From Variovorax boronicumulans (GTDB lineage Bacteria > Pseudomonadota > Gammaproteobacteria > Burkholderiales > Burkholderiaceae_C), in contig NZ_VEDO01000013.1 of the NCBI RefSeq assembly GCF_007677875.1, positions 62,001-126,000 of the forward strand: 64,000 nt of DNA, in the 5' to 3' direction. The notes beneath the pieces were generated by a model, which saw only the letters and a program-made list of their open reading frames with translations, was not told the DNA's origin and ran no database searches. Both the position numbers and the translations under genes were made by a program. Within the stretch, counting starts at the first letter, position 1; the number at the start of each line of letters is the position of its first letter. Below, in pieces: positions 53,026-61,557 of this stretch.

Positions 53026-54021
53026 TCACTCGGGCTGGAAATTGATGGAGCGTAGAAGTTCGCCGTTCTTTTCGAAGTCCGCACGCAGGGATTTGGACAG
53101 TTCGTCCGAACTCAGCGGCTGCCCGGGATCGAGGCCGATCTCCTGCAGGCGGCCGCGCACGGCGGGCTGCTCAAGGATCCTCTGGATGGCTTGGCGCAGC
53201 TGCGCCTGGGCCGCAGCGGGAACGCTGGGCGTGACCCATACGCCCATCCAGACCACCGTTTCAAGATCAGGGTAGCCGAGCTCGCGGAACGTCGGCACCT
53301 CTGGCAAGGCCGGCGAACGCTGCGGCAGGCTCACGGCATAGGCCTTCAGCTTGCCCGACTTGATCAGTGGGAGTGCCGTCGAGACGCCGTCGAACATCAG
53401 GGGGACATGGCCGCCCATCACATCGGTGAGCCCCGGCATCGAGCTCTTGTACGGCACGTGCGTCATGTCCAGGCCCGCGCTGCGGTTGAGCTTGAGGCCG
53501 CTGGTGTGCGCGACCGTCCCTGCGCTGTAAGAAGCGTAGCTGACCTTGCCGGGATTGGCCTTGATGTACGCAACCAGTTCATCCATCGTGTTGGCCGGGA
53601 GCGATGGCTTTCCCACCAGCACCAGACCGAAACGCGCGAACTCGGCGACCGGCTTGACCTCCTTGGCCATGTCGATGCGCAGCTTGACGATGTGCGGCAC
53701 CTCCGAGACCAGGCCGCTGATCGCCACCAGCACAGTCGAACCATCGTGGGGCGCCTGCATCAGATCGTTGACGGCGATGGCGCCACCGCCGCCTGGCTTG
53801 GTATCGACCACCACCGGCCGCCCCAATTCTTTTTGCAAGCCGTCGCCCAGCATGCGCGCCACGATGTCGGACGCGCCGCCAGCGGCCCCCGCGACGACGA
53901 TGCGCACAGGCTTGCTGGCTGCGGGTTGCGCCTGCACACTGGGACCTGCCAGCGCGGCCAGCGCAATGGCGGCGGCGTAGAACCAGCGGCTCCGTCGTGG
54001 GGCGTACGTTGAGCGTTGCAT
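53026..54021 (-). CDS. Bug/TctC-family periplasmic substrate-binding protein
   Basis: 331 aa. Signal peptide AAIALAALAGPSVQAQ; mature motifs KPVRIVVAGAAGGASDIVAR, VVDTKPGGGGAIAVNDLM and GLTDVMGGHVPLMFDGVSTA are the Bug signature. Such receptors bind small carboxylates, mostly for TctAB-type transporters, but no TctAB genes are in the window; Burkholderiales encode many orphan Bugs. First structural gene after tetR in this operon; GGAG precedes ATG 54021. Confidence 0.85.
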   Translation of the reverse strand: MQRSTYAPRRSRWFYAAAIALAALAGPSVQAQPAASKPVRIVVAGAAGGASDIVARMLGDGLQKELGRPVVVDTKPGGGGAIAVNDLMQAPHDGSTVLVAISGLVSEVPHIVKLRIDMAKEVKPVAEFARFGLVLVGKPSLPANTMDELVAYIKANPGKVSYASYSAGTVAHTSGLKLNRSAGLDMTHVPYKSSMPGLTDVMGGHVPLMFDGVSTALPLIKSGKLKAYAVSLPQRSPALPEVPTFRELGYPDLETVVWMGVWVTPSVPAAAQAQLRQAIQRILEQPAVRGRLQEIGLDPGQPLSSDELSKSLRADFEKNGELLRSINFQPE

Positions 54022-54074
54022 GAATGTCTCCGTTCAGTTCGATGTTTTATGAAAAGGGTTGAGGGCAGGCGTGG

Positions 54075-54755
54075 TCACTTGGCGAGGCTGTTGCGCGAGC
54101 GCTTGGCGCCGACGGCGGCCGGCTTGCTGACCGAAACGCCGTTCCACACGATCGAGAAAAGCGGGGCTGCCTGGCCTGGCAACGAATAGCTGCGGCGCCG
54201 GTACTCCCACATCAGGAAGGCCCGGTTGAAGACCGCGTTGAATGCGTCAAGGACGGTTCGGGCATCGATGTCGCTGCGCAGTTCACCTTGCTGCTGCGCG
54301 TCGGTGATGGCGTGCAACATGCGCCGCATCAGGTTTCGCTGACCGAAGCTGGGGTCGCGCATCCAGCGCTCCAGTGGCACCGTCATGAAAATGATGCGGC
54401 CCACGTTGGGATTGCGCTCGTAGAACTCGAGGTGCAAGGTCAGCACACGCAGCAGCTTGGACCGCAGCTCGCCGTCCCCATCGAGTGGTTCCAGCGCCGC
54501 CGGGTACAGCCCCTCGAGCCAGTGCTGGATGAACCAAAACAGCAGCGCCTCCTTGTCGCCGAAATAGCGGTAGATGGTGCGAAAGCTCATGCCTGCTTCG
54601 CGAGCAATCGTGCGCATGTCCGCTCTATGGAAGTCGCCTGCGGAGTAGATCTCCATGACCACGGGTGACAGCCGGTCGCGCAAGTTGTCGGGAATCGGCG
54701 CAGGCAGCGGGCTTTCCCAGGCAGGCATATCCGTCGGCGGCAGACTTTTCGGCAT
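54075..54755 (-). CDS. TetR-family transcriptional regulator
   Basis: 226 aa. An N-terminal helix-turn-helix at about 30-75 (MEIYSAGDFHRADMRTIARE, AGMSFRTIYRYFGDKEALLF) is followed by a helical ligand domain (FFMTVPL region). It leads the operon: the Bug gene starts 53 nt downstream, so it probably controls its own operon. Two near-identical palindromes lie just upstream of the start. Start ATG 54755; a 268-aa reading would run across these palindromes and is rejected. Confidence 0.85.
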   Translation of the reverse strand: MPKSLPPTDMPAWESPLPAPIPDNLRDRLSPVVMEIYSAGDFHRADMRTIAREAGMSFRTIYRYFGDKEALLFWFIQHWLEGLYPAALEPLDGDGELRSKLLRVLTLHLEFYERNPNVGRIIFMTVPLERWMRDPSFGQRNLMRRMLHAITDAQQQGELRSDIDARTVLDAFNAVFNRAFLMWEYRRRSYSLPGQAAPLFSIVWNGVSVSKPAAVGAKRSRNSLAK

Positions 54756-54765
54756 TGCAAATTTG

Positions 54766-54800
54766 GATAACGTTGTTATCGCGATGGTAACGGCGTTATC
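54766..54800. promoter_or_regulatory. tandem TetR-type operators upstream of tetR
   Basis: GATAACGTTGTTATC (54766-54780, perfect palindrome) and, on the other strand, GATAACGCCGTTACC (54800-54786) share GATAACG-Y-GTTA. Centres are 20 bp apart, two helical turns, and begin 11 nt upstream of the regulator start codon. The arrangement indicates cooperative autoregulation. Confidence 0.65.
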
Positions 54801-55204
54801 TCTTGAGTCGCTAGGGGAAACCCGCAGTAAGGTTGTGGAGCGATCACCGGATGCCCCGATGGAGGCACCACCTCGACCCAATGCCCCGTCGTCTCCAAAC
54901 CGTTTCGCACAGAAGGGTCAGGTGAGCCGCGCGCTCGTTCAGAACAGCAGCGTCGTGCTTGGCCGGGGCGACGTAAAAAAGGTGGGGGACGCGGTCTTGC
55001 GAGCCCTGGGCCAGAGCGGCCCTCCATTTGGCCAATGCGCATAGCGGCTCTTGAGCGCTCAATCAGAAGCCCAACGGGATGGTCAGCCCGCGGCTGCTGC
55101 TGGCTGATAACGTCCGTACGGGCTTCTCGAATATGAGGGTTAGCAAAATCCAGAACTGGATCTCGACGGGCTTGCGGCTCATGTGCGACAAAAGGGCCAA
55201 GGAA
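54801..55204. other. intergenic region upstream of the tetR operon
   Basis: No convincing gene; a plus-strand frame at 54655-55044 overlaps the operators and lacks a ribosome site. It marks the boundary between the catabolic cargo and the right-hand backbone module. Confidence 0.4.
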
Positions 55205-55238
55205 AAGCCCCCACCTCGGCAAACCGAGGTGGGGGCTT
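55205..55238 (-). terminator. rho-independent terminator after the helicase gene
   Basis: AAGCCCCCACCTCGG and CCGAGGTGGGGGCTT form a perfect 15-bp stem around CAAA/TTTG. On the minus strand it is followed by TTTT and lies 19 nt after the helicase stop. The stem is symmetric, so it may also stop plus-strand transcripts. Confidence 0.85.
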
Positions 55239-55257
55239 CACATGTGCCGCGTGCGAG

Positions 55258-57669
55258 CTACGCGGCCGCCAGCAGTTCCTTCGCCAGCGTCACTTCCAAG
55301 CTGTCACCCTGGGAGTCGTTCAGCACGTCCAGACCGGATTCCGGCATGTCGCCCGAGGTCGACTGCGACACCGCGATCTTTTTGCCCATGAGCCGCAGGC
55401 AGTCCATCTGCGTGGTGCCTGCGTAGCCAAGGAAGAAGACCTTGACCGACTTGCGCTGCCCGATCCGCCAGCTGCGCCTTGCGGCTTGCTGGACGGTGTA
55501 GACATTGAAGCCTGACTGCATGAACACGATGGTCGGGAACTCCAACAGATCGAGACCCGTTTTCACGAGCTCGGGATTGCACAGCACCACATCGACGCCG
55601 CGCTCCACCTGGTCTGCCACCCAGTCCTCGCGCTTGGATGCGTCCACGCTCGCGCGCAGCACAGCGACCTTGAAGCCGCGGACTTCGAGCAGGTTGCGTA
55701 GCCTGGCGGTCGTGTCCCGCGTACCCGAATAGATCGTGTACGCGAGAACCCGACGCCCTGCCGCCTTCTCCTGCTTGCAGATCTCCACAAGCCTGACCTC
55801 CTTGGGCATCAGCGTGGAGTCGTCGAACATGGCCGGCTGCATGTGCAGCACAGCGCGTGTGCGAGGATGGCGGACCGTTTCAGGCCGGAAGCAGCAGTCT
55901 GGCCAGGCCAGCAGCACGTTCATCACGACACCGAGCAGTGTGCTGTCCTTCATGGCCAATGCCTGCTTGACGATGCGCACCAGGTTGGCCGCCATGGCGG
56001 CGTAGGCGACGCCCTGTGCCTCCTCCATCTGCACCGGCTCGAAGACCTCCTCGTAGGGAGGCAACGCTTTCGCCTCGATCTCCCGCAGCTTCAGGAACAC
56101 CGTGATGGGCAGCACATAGCGCAGGATGCCGACAGGGCCGAAGCCAGGCGCCTTGCTGGTGCGGACTGTCATGCTCTTGGCCTTGGCCGTGCGATGCGAC
56201 GATGACCCGGTTTCCCGGTACACGTCTTTGAGCACCCCATGCTCGCGCATGAACGCCATGTTGGCACTGTGGAACGAGCCACGCTCGCTGGGCTTGAAGC
56301 CATCGGCCACCATCACGGCGGGGTTCAGCCGCCACAGCAGGTGGAACAGGTCATCCGCATAGCCGCCCATCAGCGTTCCGGTCAGCAGCAGTGTCTTGCG
56401 ACACTGGCTGGCCAGCACGCCCATCGCCTGGCCCTGGGCACTGCCCTCGTTCTTGTACTCGTGGCCCTCGTCGACGACCAGCAAACCGAAGTGGTGCTTC
56501 GGAAGGTAGCGCTTGATGAACTCGGTGGCTTGGTAGCCGCCTTGCCCGATTGAGAACTCGAAGGTTGCCATCGAGCGCTCCAACCTGCGCGCCTGGCGAT
56601 CGCTGAAGACCATGTTGCCGTTCTCGTCCATCAGGTTGATGAATTCGTAGACGTTGTCCTCCAGCATCGAGCCCAGCAGCGATTCGCCGAACATGTCCAG
56701 CAGCCTCTTCGAGGCCACGGGACCGATCGTCGGCAGCTGCTGCATGGCCGCTCCCACCAGGTCGCGAAGCGATTGCTTCGCGGTGCCAGGCCGGATCAGC
56801 GTCCACAGCGGGCTCCTGCAGGTCTTGACGGTGCACTGCATGCGTTGGTCGCTCAGCACGGCCGCAGCCAGCTCAGCGGACATCCAGGTGCGCGCCCCCT
56901 CCCCGTCTATGCGGTCGAGTGGCGCCATGCACTGCGGGCAGCAGGCGACCGTGTGGGTCTGAAGCTCGTCGCGCATGCGTCGGGTGATGAAGGCCGGCTT
57001 CCAGTGGAAACCCATGCGCATGCGCACGCGGCCTAGCACGTAGAACTCGGGCTGGCGGCTCTTCAACCCCAGCGTCGCGCGCAGCTGCAGCAACTTGCGC
57101 AAGGTGTCGGGACCGTTGAGCACCCAGACCTTCGCCCCTGGCACCGTCTCCATGATCTCCCGCCGCCACTTGTAGACCAGGTGGGGCGGGCTGACGATCA
57201 GCGTGCGCGGGTGCTCCTGTTGGATCACCGCGGCCGCACAGATCGCCATCATGGTCTTGCCCGAACCCATCTCGGCGTTCAGGACCGCGGCGGGCTCGCC
57301 ACGGTCCAGCAAGAGCTTGCACACGGCCTGCACGGCCTCCGACTGCGCCGGGAACGGCTTGCGCCGCAGCGAGGCCATCACGGCCTGGCGTGCCTGCCAT
57401 GCCGCAAGGGGCTGATCCAGGACTGGCTGGTAGACGGGCGGGTTGCTCGCCTTCACCTGTTCCAGCATGCTGGCCCCGAAGGACCGCATGAAGTCGCCCA
57501 GGGCGATGGTCTCGCTGACGACGCCGTCCATGATGTCGGTCGGGCCGGCGAGGTCTTCTTGCTGTTGCAGTGCCTCGGCCGAGGCGGCCGCATCCTGCTC
57601 CTGATCCGACGTGGCCAGGGCCGCTGCGTCGGGACTGTCGATGACCGCAAGGTCGTTGGTGGATTGCAT
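55258..57669 (-). CDS. SNF2-like helicase of the ICE accessory module
   Basis: 803 aa. Walker A NAEMGSGKTMM (about 132-142), IVSPPHLVYKWRREIM, Walker B LLVVDEGHEYKN (about 397-408), TGTLMGGYADDLFHL and a C-terminal lobe with VDVVLCNPELVKTGLDLLEF and QAARRSWRIGQRK (about 729-741), the SNF2 motif VI. A CxxC pair in CCPQC (about 241) with a later C-x-x-x-x-C suggests a zinc knuckle inserted in lobe one. AGGAGAG 5 nt before ATG 57669. DNA translocase of unknown target; typical of this ICE module beside radC and a methyltransferase gene. Confidence 0.85.
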   Translation of the reverse strand: MQSTNDLAVIDSPDAAALATSDQEQDAAASAEALQQQEDLAGPTDIMDGVVSETIALGDFMRSFGASMLEQVKASNPPVYQPVLDQPLAAWQARQAVMASLRRKPFPAQSEAVQAVCKLLLDRGEPAAVLNAEMGSGKTMMAICAAAVIQQEHPRTLIVSPPHLVYKWRREIMETVPGAKVWVLNGPDTLRKLLQLRATLGLKSRQPEFYVLGRVRMRMGFHWKPAFITRRMRDELQTHTVACCPQCMAPLDRIDGEGARTWMSAELAAAVLSDQRMQCTVKTCRSPLWTLIRPGTAKQSLRDLVGAAMQQLPTIGPVASKRLLDMFGESLLGSMLEDNVYEFINLMDENGNMVFSDRQARRLERSMATFEFSIGQGGYQATEFIKRYLPKHHFGLLVVDEGHEYKNEGSAQGQAMGVLASQCRKTLLLTGTLMGGYADDLFHLLWRLNPAVMVADGFKPSERGSFHSANMAFMREHGVLKDVYRETGSSSHRTAKAKSMTVRTSKAPGFGPVGILRYVLPITVFLKLREIEAKALPPYEEVFEPVQMEEAQGVAYAAMAANLVRIVKQALAMKDSTLLGVVMNVLLAWPDCCFRPETVRHPRTRAVLHMQPAMFDDSTLMPKEVRLVEICKQEKAAGRRVLAYTIYSGTRDTTARLRNLLEVRGFKVAVLRASVDASKREDWVADQVERGVDVVLCNPELVKTGLDLLEFPTIVFMQSGFNVYTVQQAARRSWRIGQRKSVKVFFLGYAGTTQMDCLRLMGKKIAVSQSTSGDMPESGLDVLNDSQGDSLEVTLAKELLAAA

Positions 57670-57774
57670 GGATCTCTCCTTGTGGTTGAGGGGATGAATG
57701 GAAGCGCACCGGCCCCCGATGGGCTTGGTGCGCAGGTGGGGATGCACCGCCGGTGGCAACCGGCGGGCGTGGGG

Positions 57775-58395
57775 CTAGAGGACGAACACCCTCAGCCGGA
57801 CTTGCTCGCTGACGAAGCGAAGGAAGTGGTCGGAAATGCTGACGCGCATGGCGTCAACTTGGCCCAGTGGCGGGTACAAGGCGTCACCGAGACGCTGGTA
57901 AGCCAGCTTGTCCATGCACCATTGCTGGAGCACGGGACGCCAGGCGTCGAGCAACGCGACAGGCGACAGCTGCCGGGTCAGTTCCCAGGCCTGGTCCAGC
58001 AGGCCGCCCAAGCGGTCTTGCGGGTCCTGGCCGGGGCATGCCCTGTGCATGGCCCACCCGATCCGGTTGGGCCGGTCCAGGGTGTTGAAAGCCTTGTCGT
58101 ACATCCAGACCTGCGACAACGGGCCGAACACGTTCTGCCTGGGCATGCGCCCGGAGAACGTGGTCAACCCATCCGTGCTGCCGACCTCGACCGCATGACG
58201 TTCGCCATCGGCCACCAGGTGGAACCGGCTCACGCCGCCCTCCTTGTGGCCCAGCTGCATCGCAGCCTGGAATTGCATCAGCGATCCGTCGCGACCGTAG
58301 ACCGAGAGGAACTTTATCGTGCCGCTGCTGTCCCGAAGGCAAGCATCGGCAAAGACCTCCGGGAACTCCTGAACGCGGTAGAGGGTGTCAGCCAT
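57775..58395 (-). CDS. conserved hypothetical protein (206 aa)
   Basis: Mixed alpha/beta sequence without known motifs; features include DTLYRVQEFPEVFADACLRD, FHLVADGERHAVEVG and LLDAWRPVLQQWCMDKLAYQ. No signal peptide or membrane segment. Its start overlaps the upstream 93-aa gene by 8 nt, and it lies 105 nt upstream of the helicase gene; that spacer contains the stem CCGCCGGTTGCCACCGGCGG. Probably part of the same minus-strand transcript. Confidence 0.65.
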   Translation of the reverse strand: MADTLYRVQEFPEVFADACLRDSSGTIKFLSVYGRDGSLMQFQAAMQLGHKEGGVSRFHLVADGERHAVEVGSTDGLTTFSGRMPRQNVFGPLSQVWMYDKAFNTLDRPNRIGWAMHRACPGQDPQDRLGGLLDQAWELTRQLSPVALLDAWRPVLQQWCMDKLAYQRLGDALYPPLGQVDAMRVSISDHFLRFVSEQVRLRVFVL

Positions 58396-58669
58396 GTTCT
58401 GGCTCCTGCGCATCCTCGTCGCGCACCATCAGCCAGGCGCTGACCCAGCACCCGTCGTCCGTGGGGGACACTGTTGCGTCGTCGTCTATCTGGACGTCGT
58501 CGTCGCAGTGCAACTGCTCTGCGGCAGTGATGTGGTGGCGGTAGGCCAGGCGATCGGTCTTCAGCGATTCCAGGTGCTGTGACAGCGCCCTGACCGCTTC
58601 GGCCAGATCTCCGTTCTCCCACCGATCCACGACTTCCTGGGCGAGGCGTTCGATCTCAGCCATGGACAT
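58388..58669 (-). CDS. small hypothetical protein (93 aa)
   Basis: An N-terminal helix MSMAEIERLAQEVVDRWENG and a long second helix precede a strongly acidic stretch (CDDDVQIDDDATVSPTDDG). It overlaps the end of the upstream 130-aa gene by 14 nt and the start of the downstream gene by 8 nt. ATG 58669 or 58663 could be used. Unknown; acidic small proteins in mobile elements can mimic DNA, which is only a thought here. Confidence 0.6.
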   Translation of the reverse strand: MSMAEIERLAQEVVDRWENGDLAEAVRALSQHLESLKTDRLAYRHHITAAEQLHCDDDVQIDDDATVSPTDDGCWVSAWLMVRDEDAQEPEHG

Positions 58670-59048
58670 GCCCCAGTTCTTCGCGGCATGCCGCGTCGCA
58701 CAGAGAGGCGTCCTCCTGATAGTGCTGCTCGATCCGCGCGTGGATCAGTCGCAGCGCTGCCAGCGCCTTGTCGTGCTGCTCATGGACGAGCTTCTCGGTC
58801 GGCTCTTTGAGGAGGCTGCATGGGCTGGACGCCACCAGCTGGTCGAAGTCTGCCGCCCGCGAGTCGCTCCCGACGTCGTGGATCAGCGTGTTGTCGTCGA
58901 CGCGTGTGGAAACCGTGGCACGGGTCACAAGGTCGGATAAGCCCGTCTGCGCGCGCGCAGTGCGGATGACCAACACACGGTGCTGGTCGAGATCGATGGT
59001 TGTCTCGGCCTGCCAGCCGTTGCTGGTGTTGACGAGCTTGATTTGCAT
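58656..59048 (-). CDS. small hypothetical protein, paralogue of the 129-aa protein at 60661
   Basis: 130 aa. GWQAETTIDLDQHRVLVIRT, then LVTRATVSTRVDDNTLIHDV parallels NWQAQSTTMVDGTNRELRIS and VRTRASVHRRVDNSPRHTVG of the 129-aa protein. AGGAG 9 nt before ATG 59048. It is preceded by structured leader copy a, as its paralogue is by copy b, so gene and leader were duplicated together. Function unknown. Confidence 0.65.
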   Translation of the reverse strand: MQIKLVNTSNGWQAETTIDLDQHRVLVIRTARAQTGLSDLVTRATVSTRVDDNTLIHDVGSDSRAADFDQLVASSPCSLLKEPTEKLVHEQHDKALAALRLIHARIEQHYQEDASLCDAACREELGHVHG

Positions 59049-59059
59049 GGTCCGCTCCT

Positions 59060-59255
59060 AGATGGCGCGGGCGCATCCCCTGCGGGACGTGGCCCGCAGG
59101 GGTTGATGAAGTTGGCACCGAGGTGCCGTTGTGCCCAGCCACGGATGTGGCCGGCGCGCTCGAAGGGCTGAGCGCGCCCTGGAAACCGTTTGAAGTCGGT
59201 TGACGGTTTCCCGCTGCGCCCGTGTCCAGGCGCAGGGGGAAGACGTCGCTTCCGC
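59060..59255 (-). promoter_or_regulatory. structured leader element, copy a
   Basis: In the 240-nt gap before the 130-aa gene the minus strand can form six successive hairpins: TGCGCC/GGCGCA, GGAAACCGT/ACGGTTTCC (59181-59211), GGCGCGCTC/GAGCGCGCC (59153-59178), GCCAC/GTGGC, GGCACC/GGTGCC (59114-59127) and CCCCTGCGGG/CCCGCAGGGG (59077-59102). About 90% identical to copy b over 85 nt. Confidence 0.7.
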
Positions 59256-59288
59256 GGTGAGAGAGGTAGGCGACTTGCGTGCCGCCTG

Positions 59289-59576
59289 TCATGTGGGTCT
59301 ACAACTGCTGCGATCAAGCAGGAGGCCCACCAGCGACGCCGGCAGGCGCTCCAAGAGGTCGGGCTCCAGCAACCTGGACCGAACCAGGTCAAGCAGCTGA
59401 TCACGGCGGACGAATGCCATCGCGTCGCACAAGGCGTCGATCTGATCATCAGCCTCCTCGCTGCACATGCTGACTATCCATTTCTCCAGGGCGAGCAACA
59501 GAGGATCAGGCCTGTCACCTGCTGCACTTCTTGCTAAGGCAGCAGCACCTTCTTCGGTCGATCTGGACTTCTTCAT
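59289..59576 (-). CDS. small hypothetical protein, paralogue of the 94-aa protein at 59785
   Basis: 95 aa. The C-terminal part, LLDLVRSRLLEPDLLERLPA then SLVGLLLDRSSCRP, matches MLRLVRECFARADLQSRLPA then ALVALLRERNLLRP of the next protein upstream. ATG 59576. Helical and soluble. Two similar proteins side by side indicate a local duplication. Role unknown. Confidence 0.6.
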   Translation of the reverse strand: MKKSRSTEEGAAALARSAAGDRPDPLLLALEKWIVSMCSEEADDQIDALCDAMAFVRRDQLLDLVRSRLLEPDLLERLPASLVGLLLDRSSCRPT

Positions 59577-59784
59577 GGGGATTGCGGGTCGGCATGCACG
59601 TGGTGCCAGGTGGCGGGTCGACGTGCATGTGTTTGTGAAATGGTTGCGGGAGATGTTGGTGCGCTGCACGCGACGGTCGGCAGATGCGACACTTCGCGCA
59701 TGGACCAAGGACCACAGTTCCAACTGATCGAAGGCACACCCCCGCAGCACCCGGACTGGGCCGAGCTGCTGGAGGGAATGGACG

Positions 59785-60069
59785 TCAGGGACGCTGTGCC
59801 GCGTCTGCGAGCATGGTCAAGGCAGCAGCGGGCCGCAGCAAATTCCGTTCTCGCAATAGTGCCACCAGCGCAGCCGGCAGGCGGGACTGAAGGTCCGCAC
59901 GCGCAAAGCACTCCCGGACCAACCTGAGCATCGAGCAGACCTCGCCAGGCGCGACTTCCTCGCGCAGGGCTTCGATCACGTCGAACTCGGCTTCGTTGGC
60001 CTGGGCCAGCCAGTCGGCCAGGGCTGCATGGAACAGCCTGCGCTGATCGTCGTTCAGGGTATCGAACAT
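59785..60069 (-). CDS. small hypothetical protein (94 aa), helical
   Basis: FDTLNDDQRRLFHAALADWL begins a helical protein with an acidic middle (ANEAEFDVIEALREEV) and the ending shared with the 95-aa paralogue. GGAG 9 nt before ATG 60069. It is preceded by structured leader copy c. Function unknown. Confidence 0.65.
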   Translation of the reverse strand: MFDTLNDDQRRLFHAALADWLAQANEAEFDVIEALREEVAPGEVCSMLRLVRECFARADLQSRLPAALVALLRERNLLRPAAALTMLADAAQRP

Positions 60070-60079
60070 GGTGTCGTCT

Positions 60080-60316
60080 CCAGGTTGCGGGGACGACCAA
60101 CCCCAGAGGGGACAGCAGTCCCCAGAGGGTTGAAGCGCGAGACACGATCCCGTACGGGATAGGTGATCCCGCAAGGATGGATGAAGAAATGCCTGGCTGT
60201 TTCCAGCCGGCGCGCTTGCAAGGCCGAGCGCGCCTGAAACCATCGCGAATGGCTGGATGGTTTCCCGCAGCGCCCTGGCTGGCAAGACACTGCGAGAACC
60301 CATCCGGGTTCGGGTT
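60080..60316 (-). promoter_or_regulatory. structured leader element, copy c
   Basis: Minus-strand hairpins in order: GAACCC/GGGTTC, GGAAACCATC/GATGGTTTC, GGCGCGCT/AGCGCGCC, GGCTG/CAGCC and GGGATC-type stems, within the 328-nt gap before the 94-aa gene. Closest to copy d; shares the two central stems with copies a and b. Confidence 0.6.
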
Positions 60317-60397
60317 GGAAGTGTGGCACCGACACGCAGCGGCGTCTAGCAGGATCGCGCACCCGGCACCACGCAGATGCGCAGTGCCGGGCGGCGG

Positions 60398-60664
60398 TCA
60401 GCCCTGGTCGGGCCTCTGGACGACCATGTCGTCGTCGACGTCGTACTGGTTGTAGACCTTGGCCCGGATCTCCTTGGCAACGCCGACCCACGCGGCGCCG
60501 CTCAGGAACTGCGTGTCCGAGTCGGAGGGTTTCGCCGCGGCCACCTTGTCGGCATAGCGGCGGATGGCCTCGATCACGAACACCTGTGACAGCGCACCGA
60601 AGCTGCTGAACCGCATCAGGTCGGCGACGAACTCCTCGTTCGTCGGCCGCGCTGCCACGTTCAC
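60398..60664 (-). CDS. small hypothetical protein (88 aa)
   Basis: Helical: PTNEEFVADLMRFSSFGALS, QVFVIEAIRRYADKVA, FLSGAAWVGVAKEIRAKVYN, with an acidic end YDVDDDMVVQ. GTG start at 60664 in GTGA overlap with the 129-aa gene, suggesting coupled translation. Its composition recalls small conserved plasmid proteins; no family name assigned. Confidence 0.65.
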   Translation of the reverse strand: MNVAARPTNEEFVADLMRFSSFGALSQVFVIEAIRRYADKVAAAKPSDSDTQFLSGAAWVGVAKEIRAKVYNQYDVDDDMVVQRPDQG

Positions 60665-61050
60665 GCCGTCACCTCGGCCTCGGCATCGACGCTGGCCGCG
60701 GCCGGATTGGCTGCGGCGTCCTGCTTGGCATAGTGCTCGCGCACCTGGAACAAGACGCTGTCTGCCTGGACCATGCAGGTGTCGTGTTGTGCGCGGACGG
60801 TTTTCTCTGTCACGCGCGGGTAGCGCATGGCCATCATCGGGATCGAGAAGTCGCCTTCGATGCCGAACCCTACGGTGTGCCTGGGCGAGTTGTCCACCCG
60901 GCGGTGGACGCTCGCCCGCGTGCGCACAACGCCGTCGTGACCCCGCATGGTGCTGATCCGCAGCTCCCGGTTGGTTCCGTCGACCATCGTTGTGGACTGT
61001 GCTTGCCAGTTGCCGTCGCGCTTGCAGACGTGGGTGTCGAACTCGTTCAT
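60661..61050 (-). CDS. small hypothetical protein, paralogue of the 130-aa protein at 58656
   Basis: 129 aa; similarity to the 130-aa protein is clearest over residues 14-60. The later part (FGIEGDFSIPMMAMRYPRVT) is not shared. AGGAG 7 nt before ATG 61050. Structured leader copy b lies directly upstream. Unknown function. Confidence 0.65.
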   Translation of the reverse strand: MNEFDTHVCKRDGNWQAQSTTMVDGTNRELRISTMRGHDGVVRTRASVHRRVDNSPRHTVGFGIEGDFSIPMMAMRYPRVTEKTVRAQHDTCMVQADSVLFQVREHYAKQDAAANPAAASVDAEAEVTA

Positions 61051-61074
61051 GGAAAACTCCTGGGATGCGCAAGG

Positions 61075-61255
61075 CTCCGCCCCGGCGGGGCGCGGCCCCG
61101 CACGGGTTGGTGAAAAGGCACCGCAGTGCCACCTTGCCCAGCCACGGAAGTGGCCGGCACGCTCGAAGGGCTGAGCGCGCCCTGGAAACCGCTTGAATCG
61201 GTGGACGGTTCCCCGCTGCACCCGTGGCCAGATGCAGCGGGAAGCCGTCGCTTCC
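61075..61255 (-). promoter_or_regulatory. structured leader element, copy b
   Basis: Same order of hairpins as copy a. Paired changes keep the stems: TGCGCC/GGCGCA in a is TGCATC/GGTGCA in b, and the stem next to the ribosome site is GCGGGGC/GCCCCGC. The gap is 214 nt long before the 129-aa gene. Confidence 0.7.
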
Positions 61256-61264
61256 CATGTGTGA

Positions 61265-61555
61265 TCAGTACTCCAACGGAAGAAGCAGCGTCGTCACGCT
61301 GCGGTCCCATTCGGTAATCACGTAGATCTTCACGGTGGCCGTGATCTTGAACACGGAGAAGATGCGCTCCCCATTCAAGACGGCCTGCTCGTTGCGCCTG
61401 CGGTCAGGTTCATCCAGCTCCGTCCAGTCACCCGTGACGTGGCGCAGGACATAGGCCTGGGGAACCTCGATCGCGCCGGACTCGACGAGTTCGGCCACGC
61501 CTCGGGTCATCACGACTTGGCCAAGCGCAAAGCGTGGCTGCAGACTGCGTCCCAC
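61265..61555 (-). CDS. conserved plasmid/ICE-associated small protein (96 aa)
   Basis: FALGQVVMTRGVAELVESGA, VLRHVTGDWTELDEPDRRRN and the ending KIYVITEWDRSVTTLLLPLE recall a widespread small protein of plasmids and ICEs that typically ends in ITEADRSxTTxLLPEEY. GTG start at 61555, 2 nt after the methyltransferase stop, so translation is probably coupled. Its biochemical role is unknown. Confidence 0.75.
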   Translation of the reverse strand: MGRSLQPRFALGQVVMTRGVAELVESGAIEVPQAYVLRHVTGDWTELDEPDRRRNEQAVLNGERIFSVFKITATVKIYVITEWDRSVTTLLLPLEY

Positions 61556-61557
61556 GG

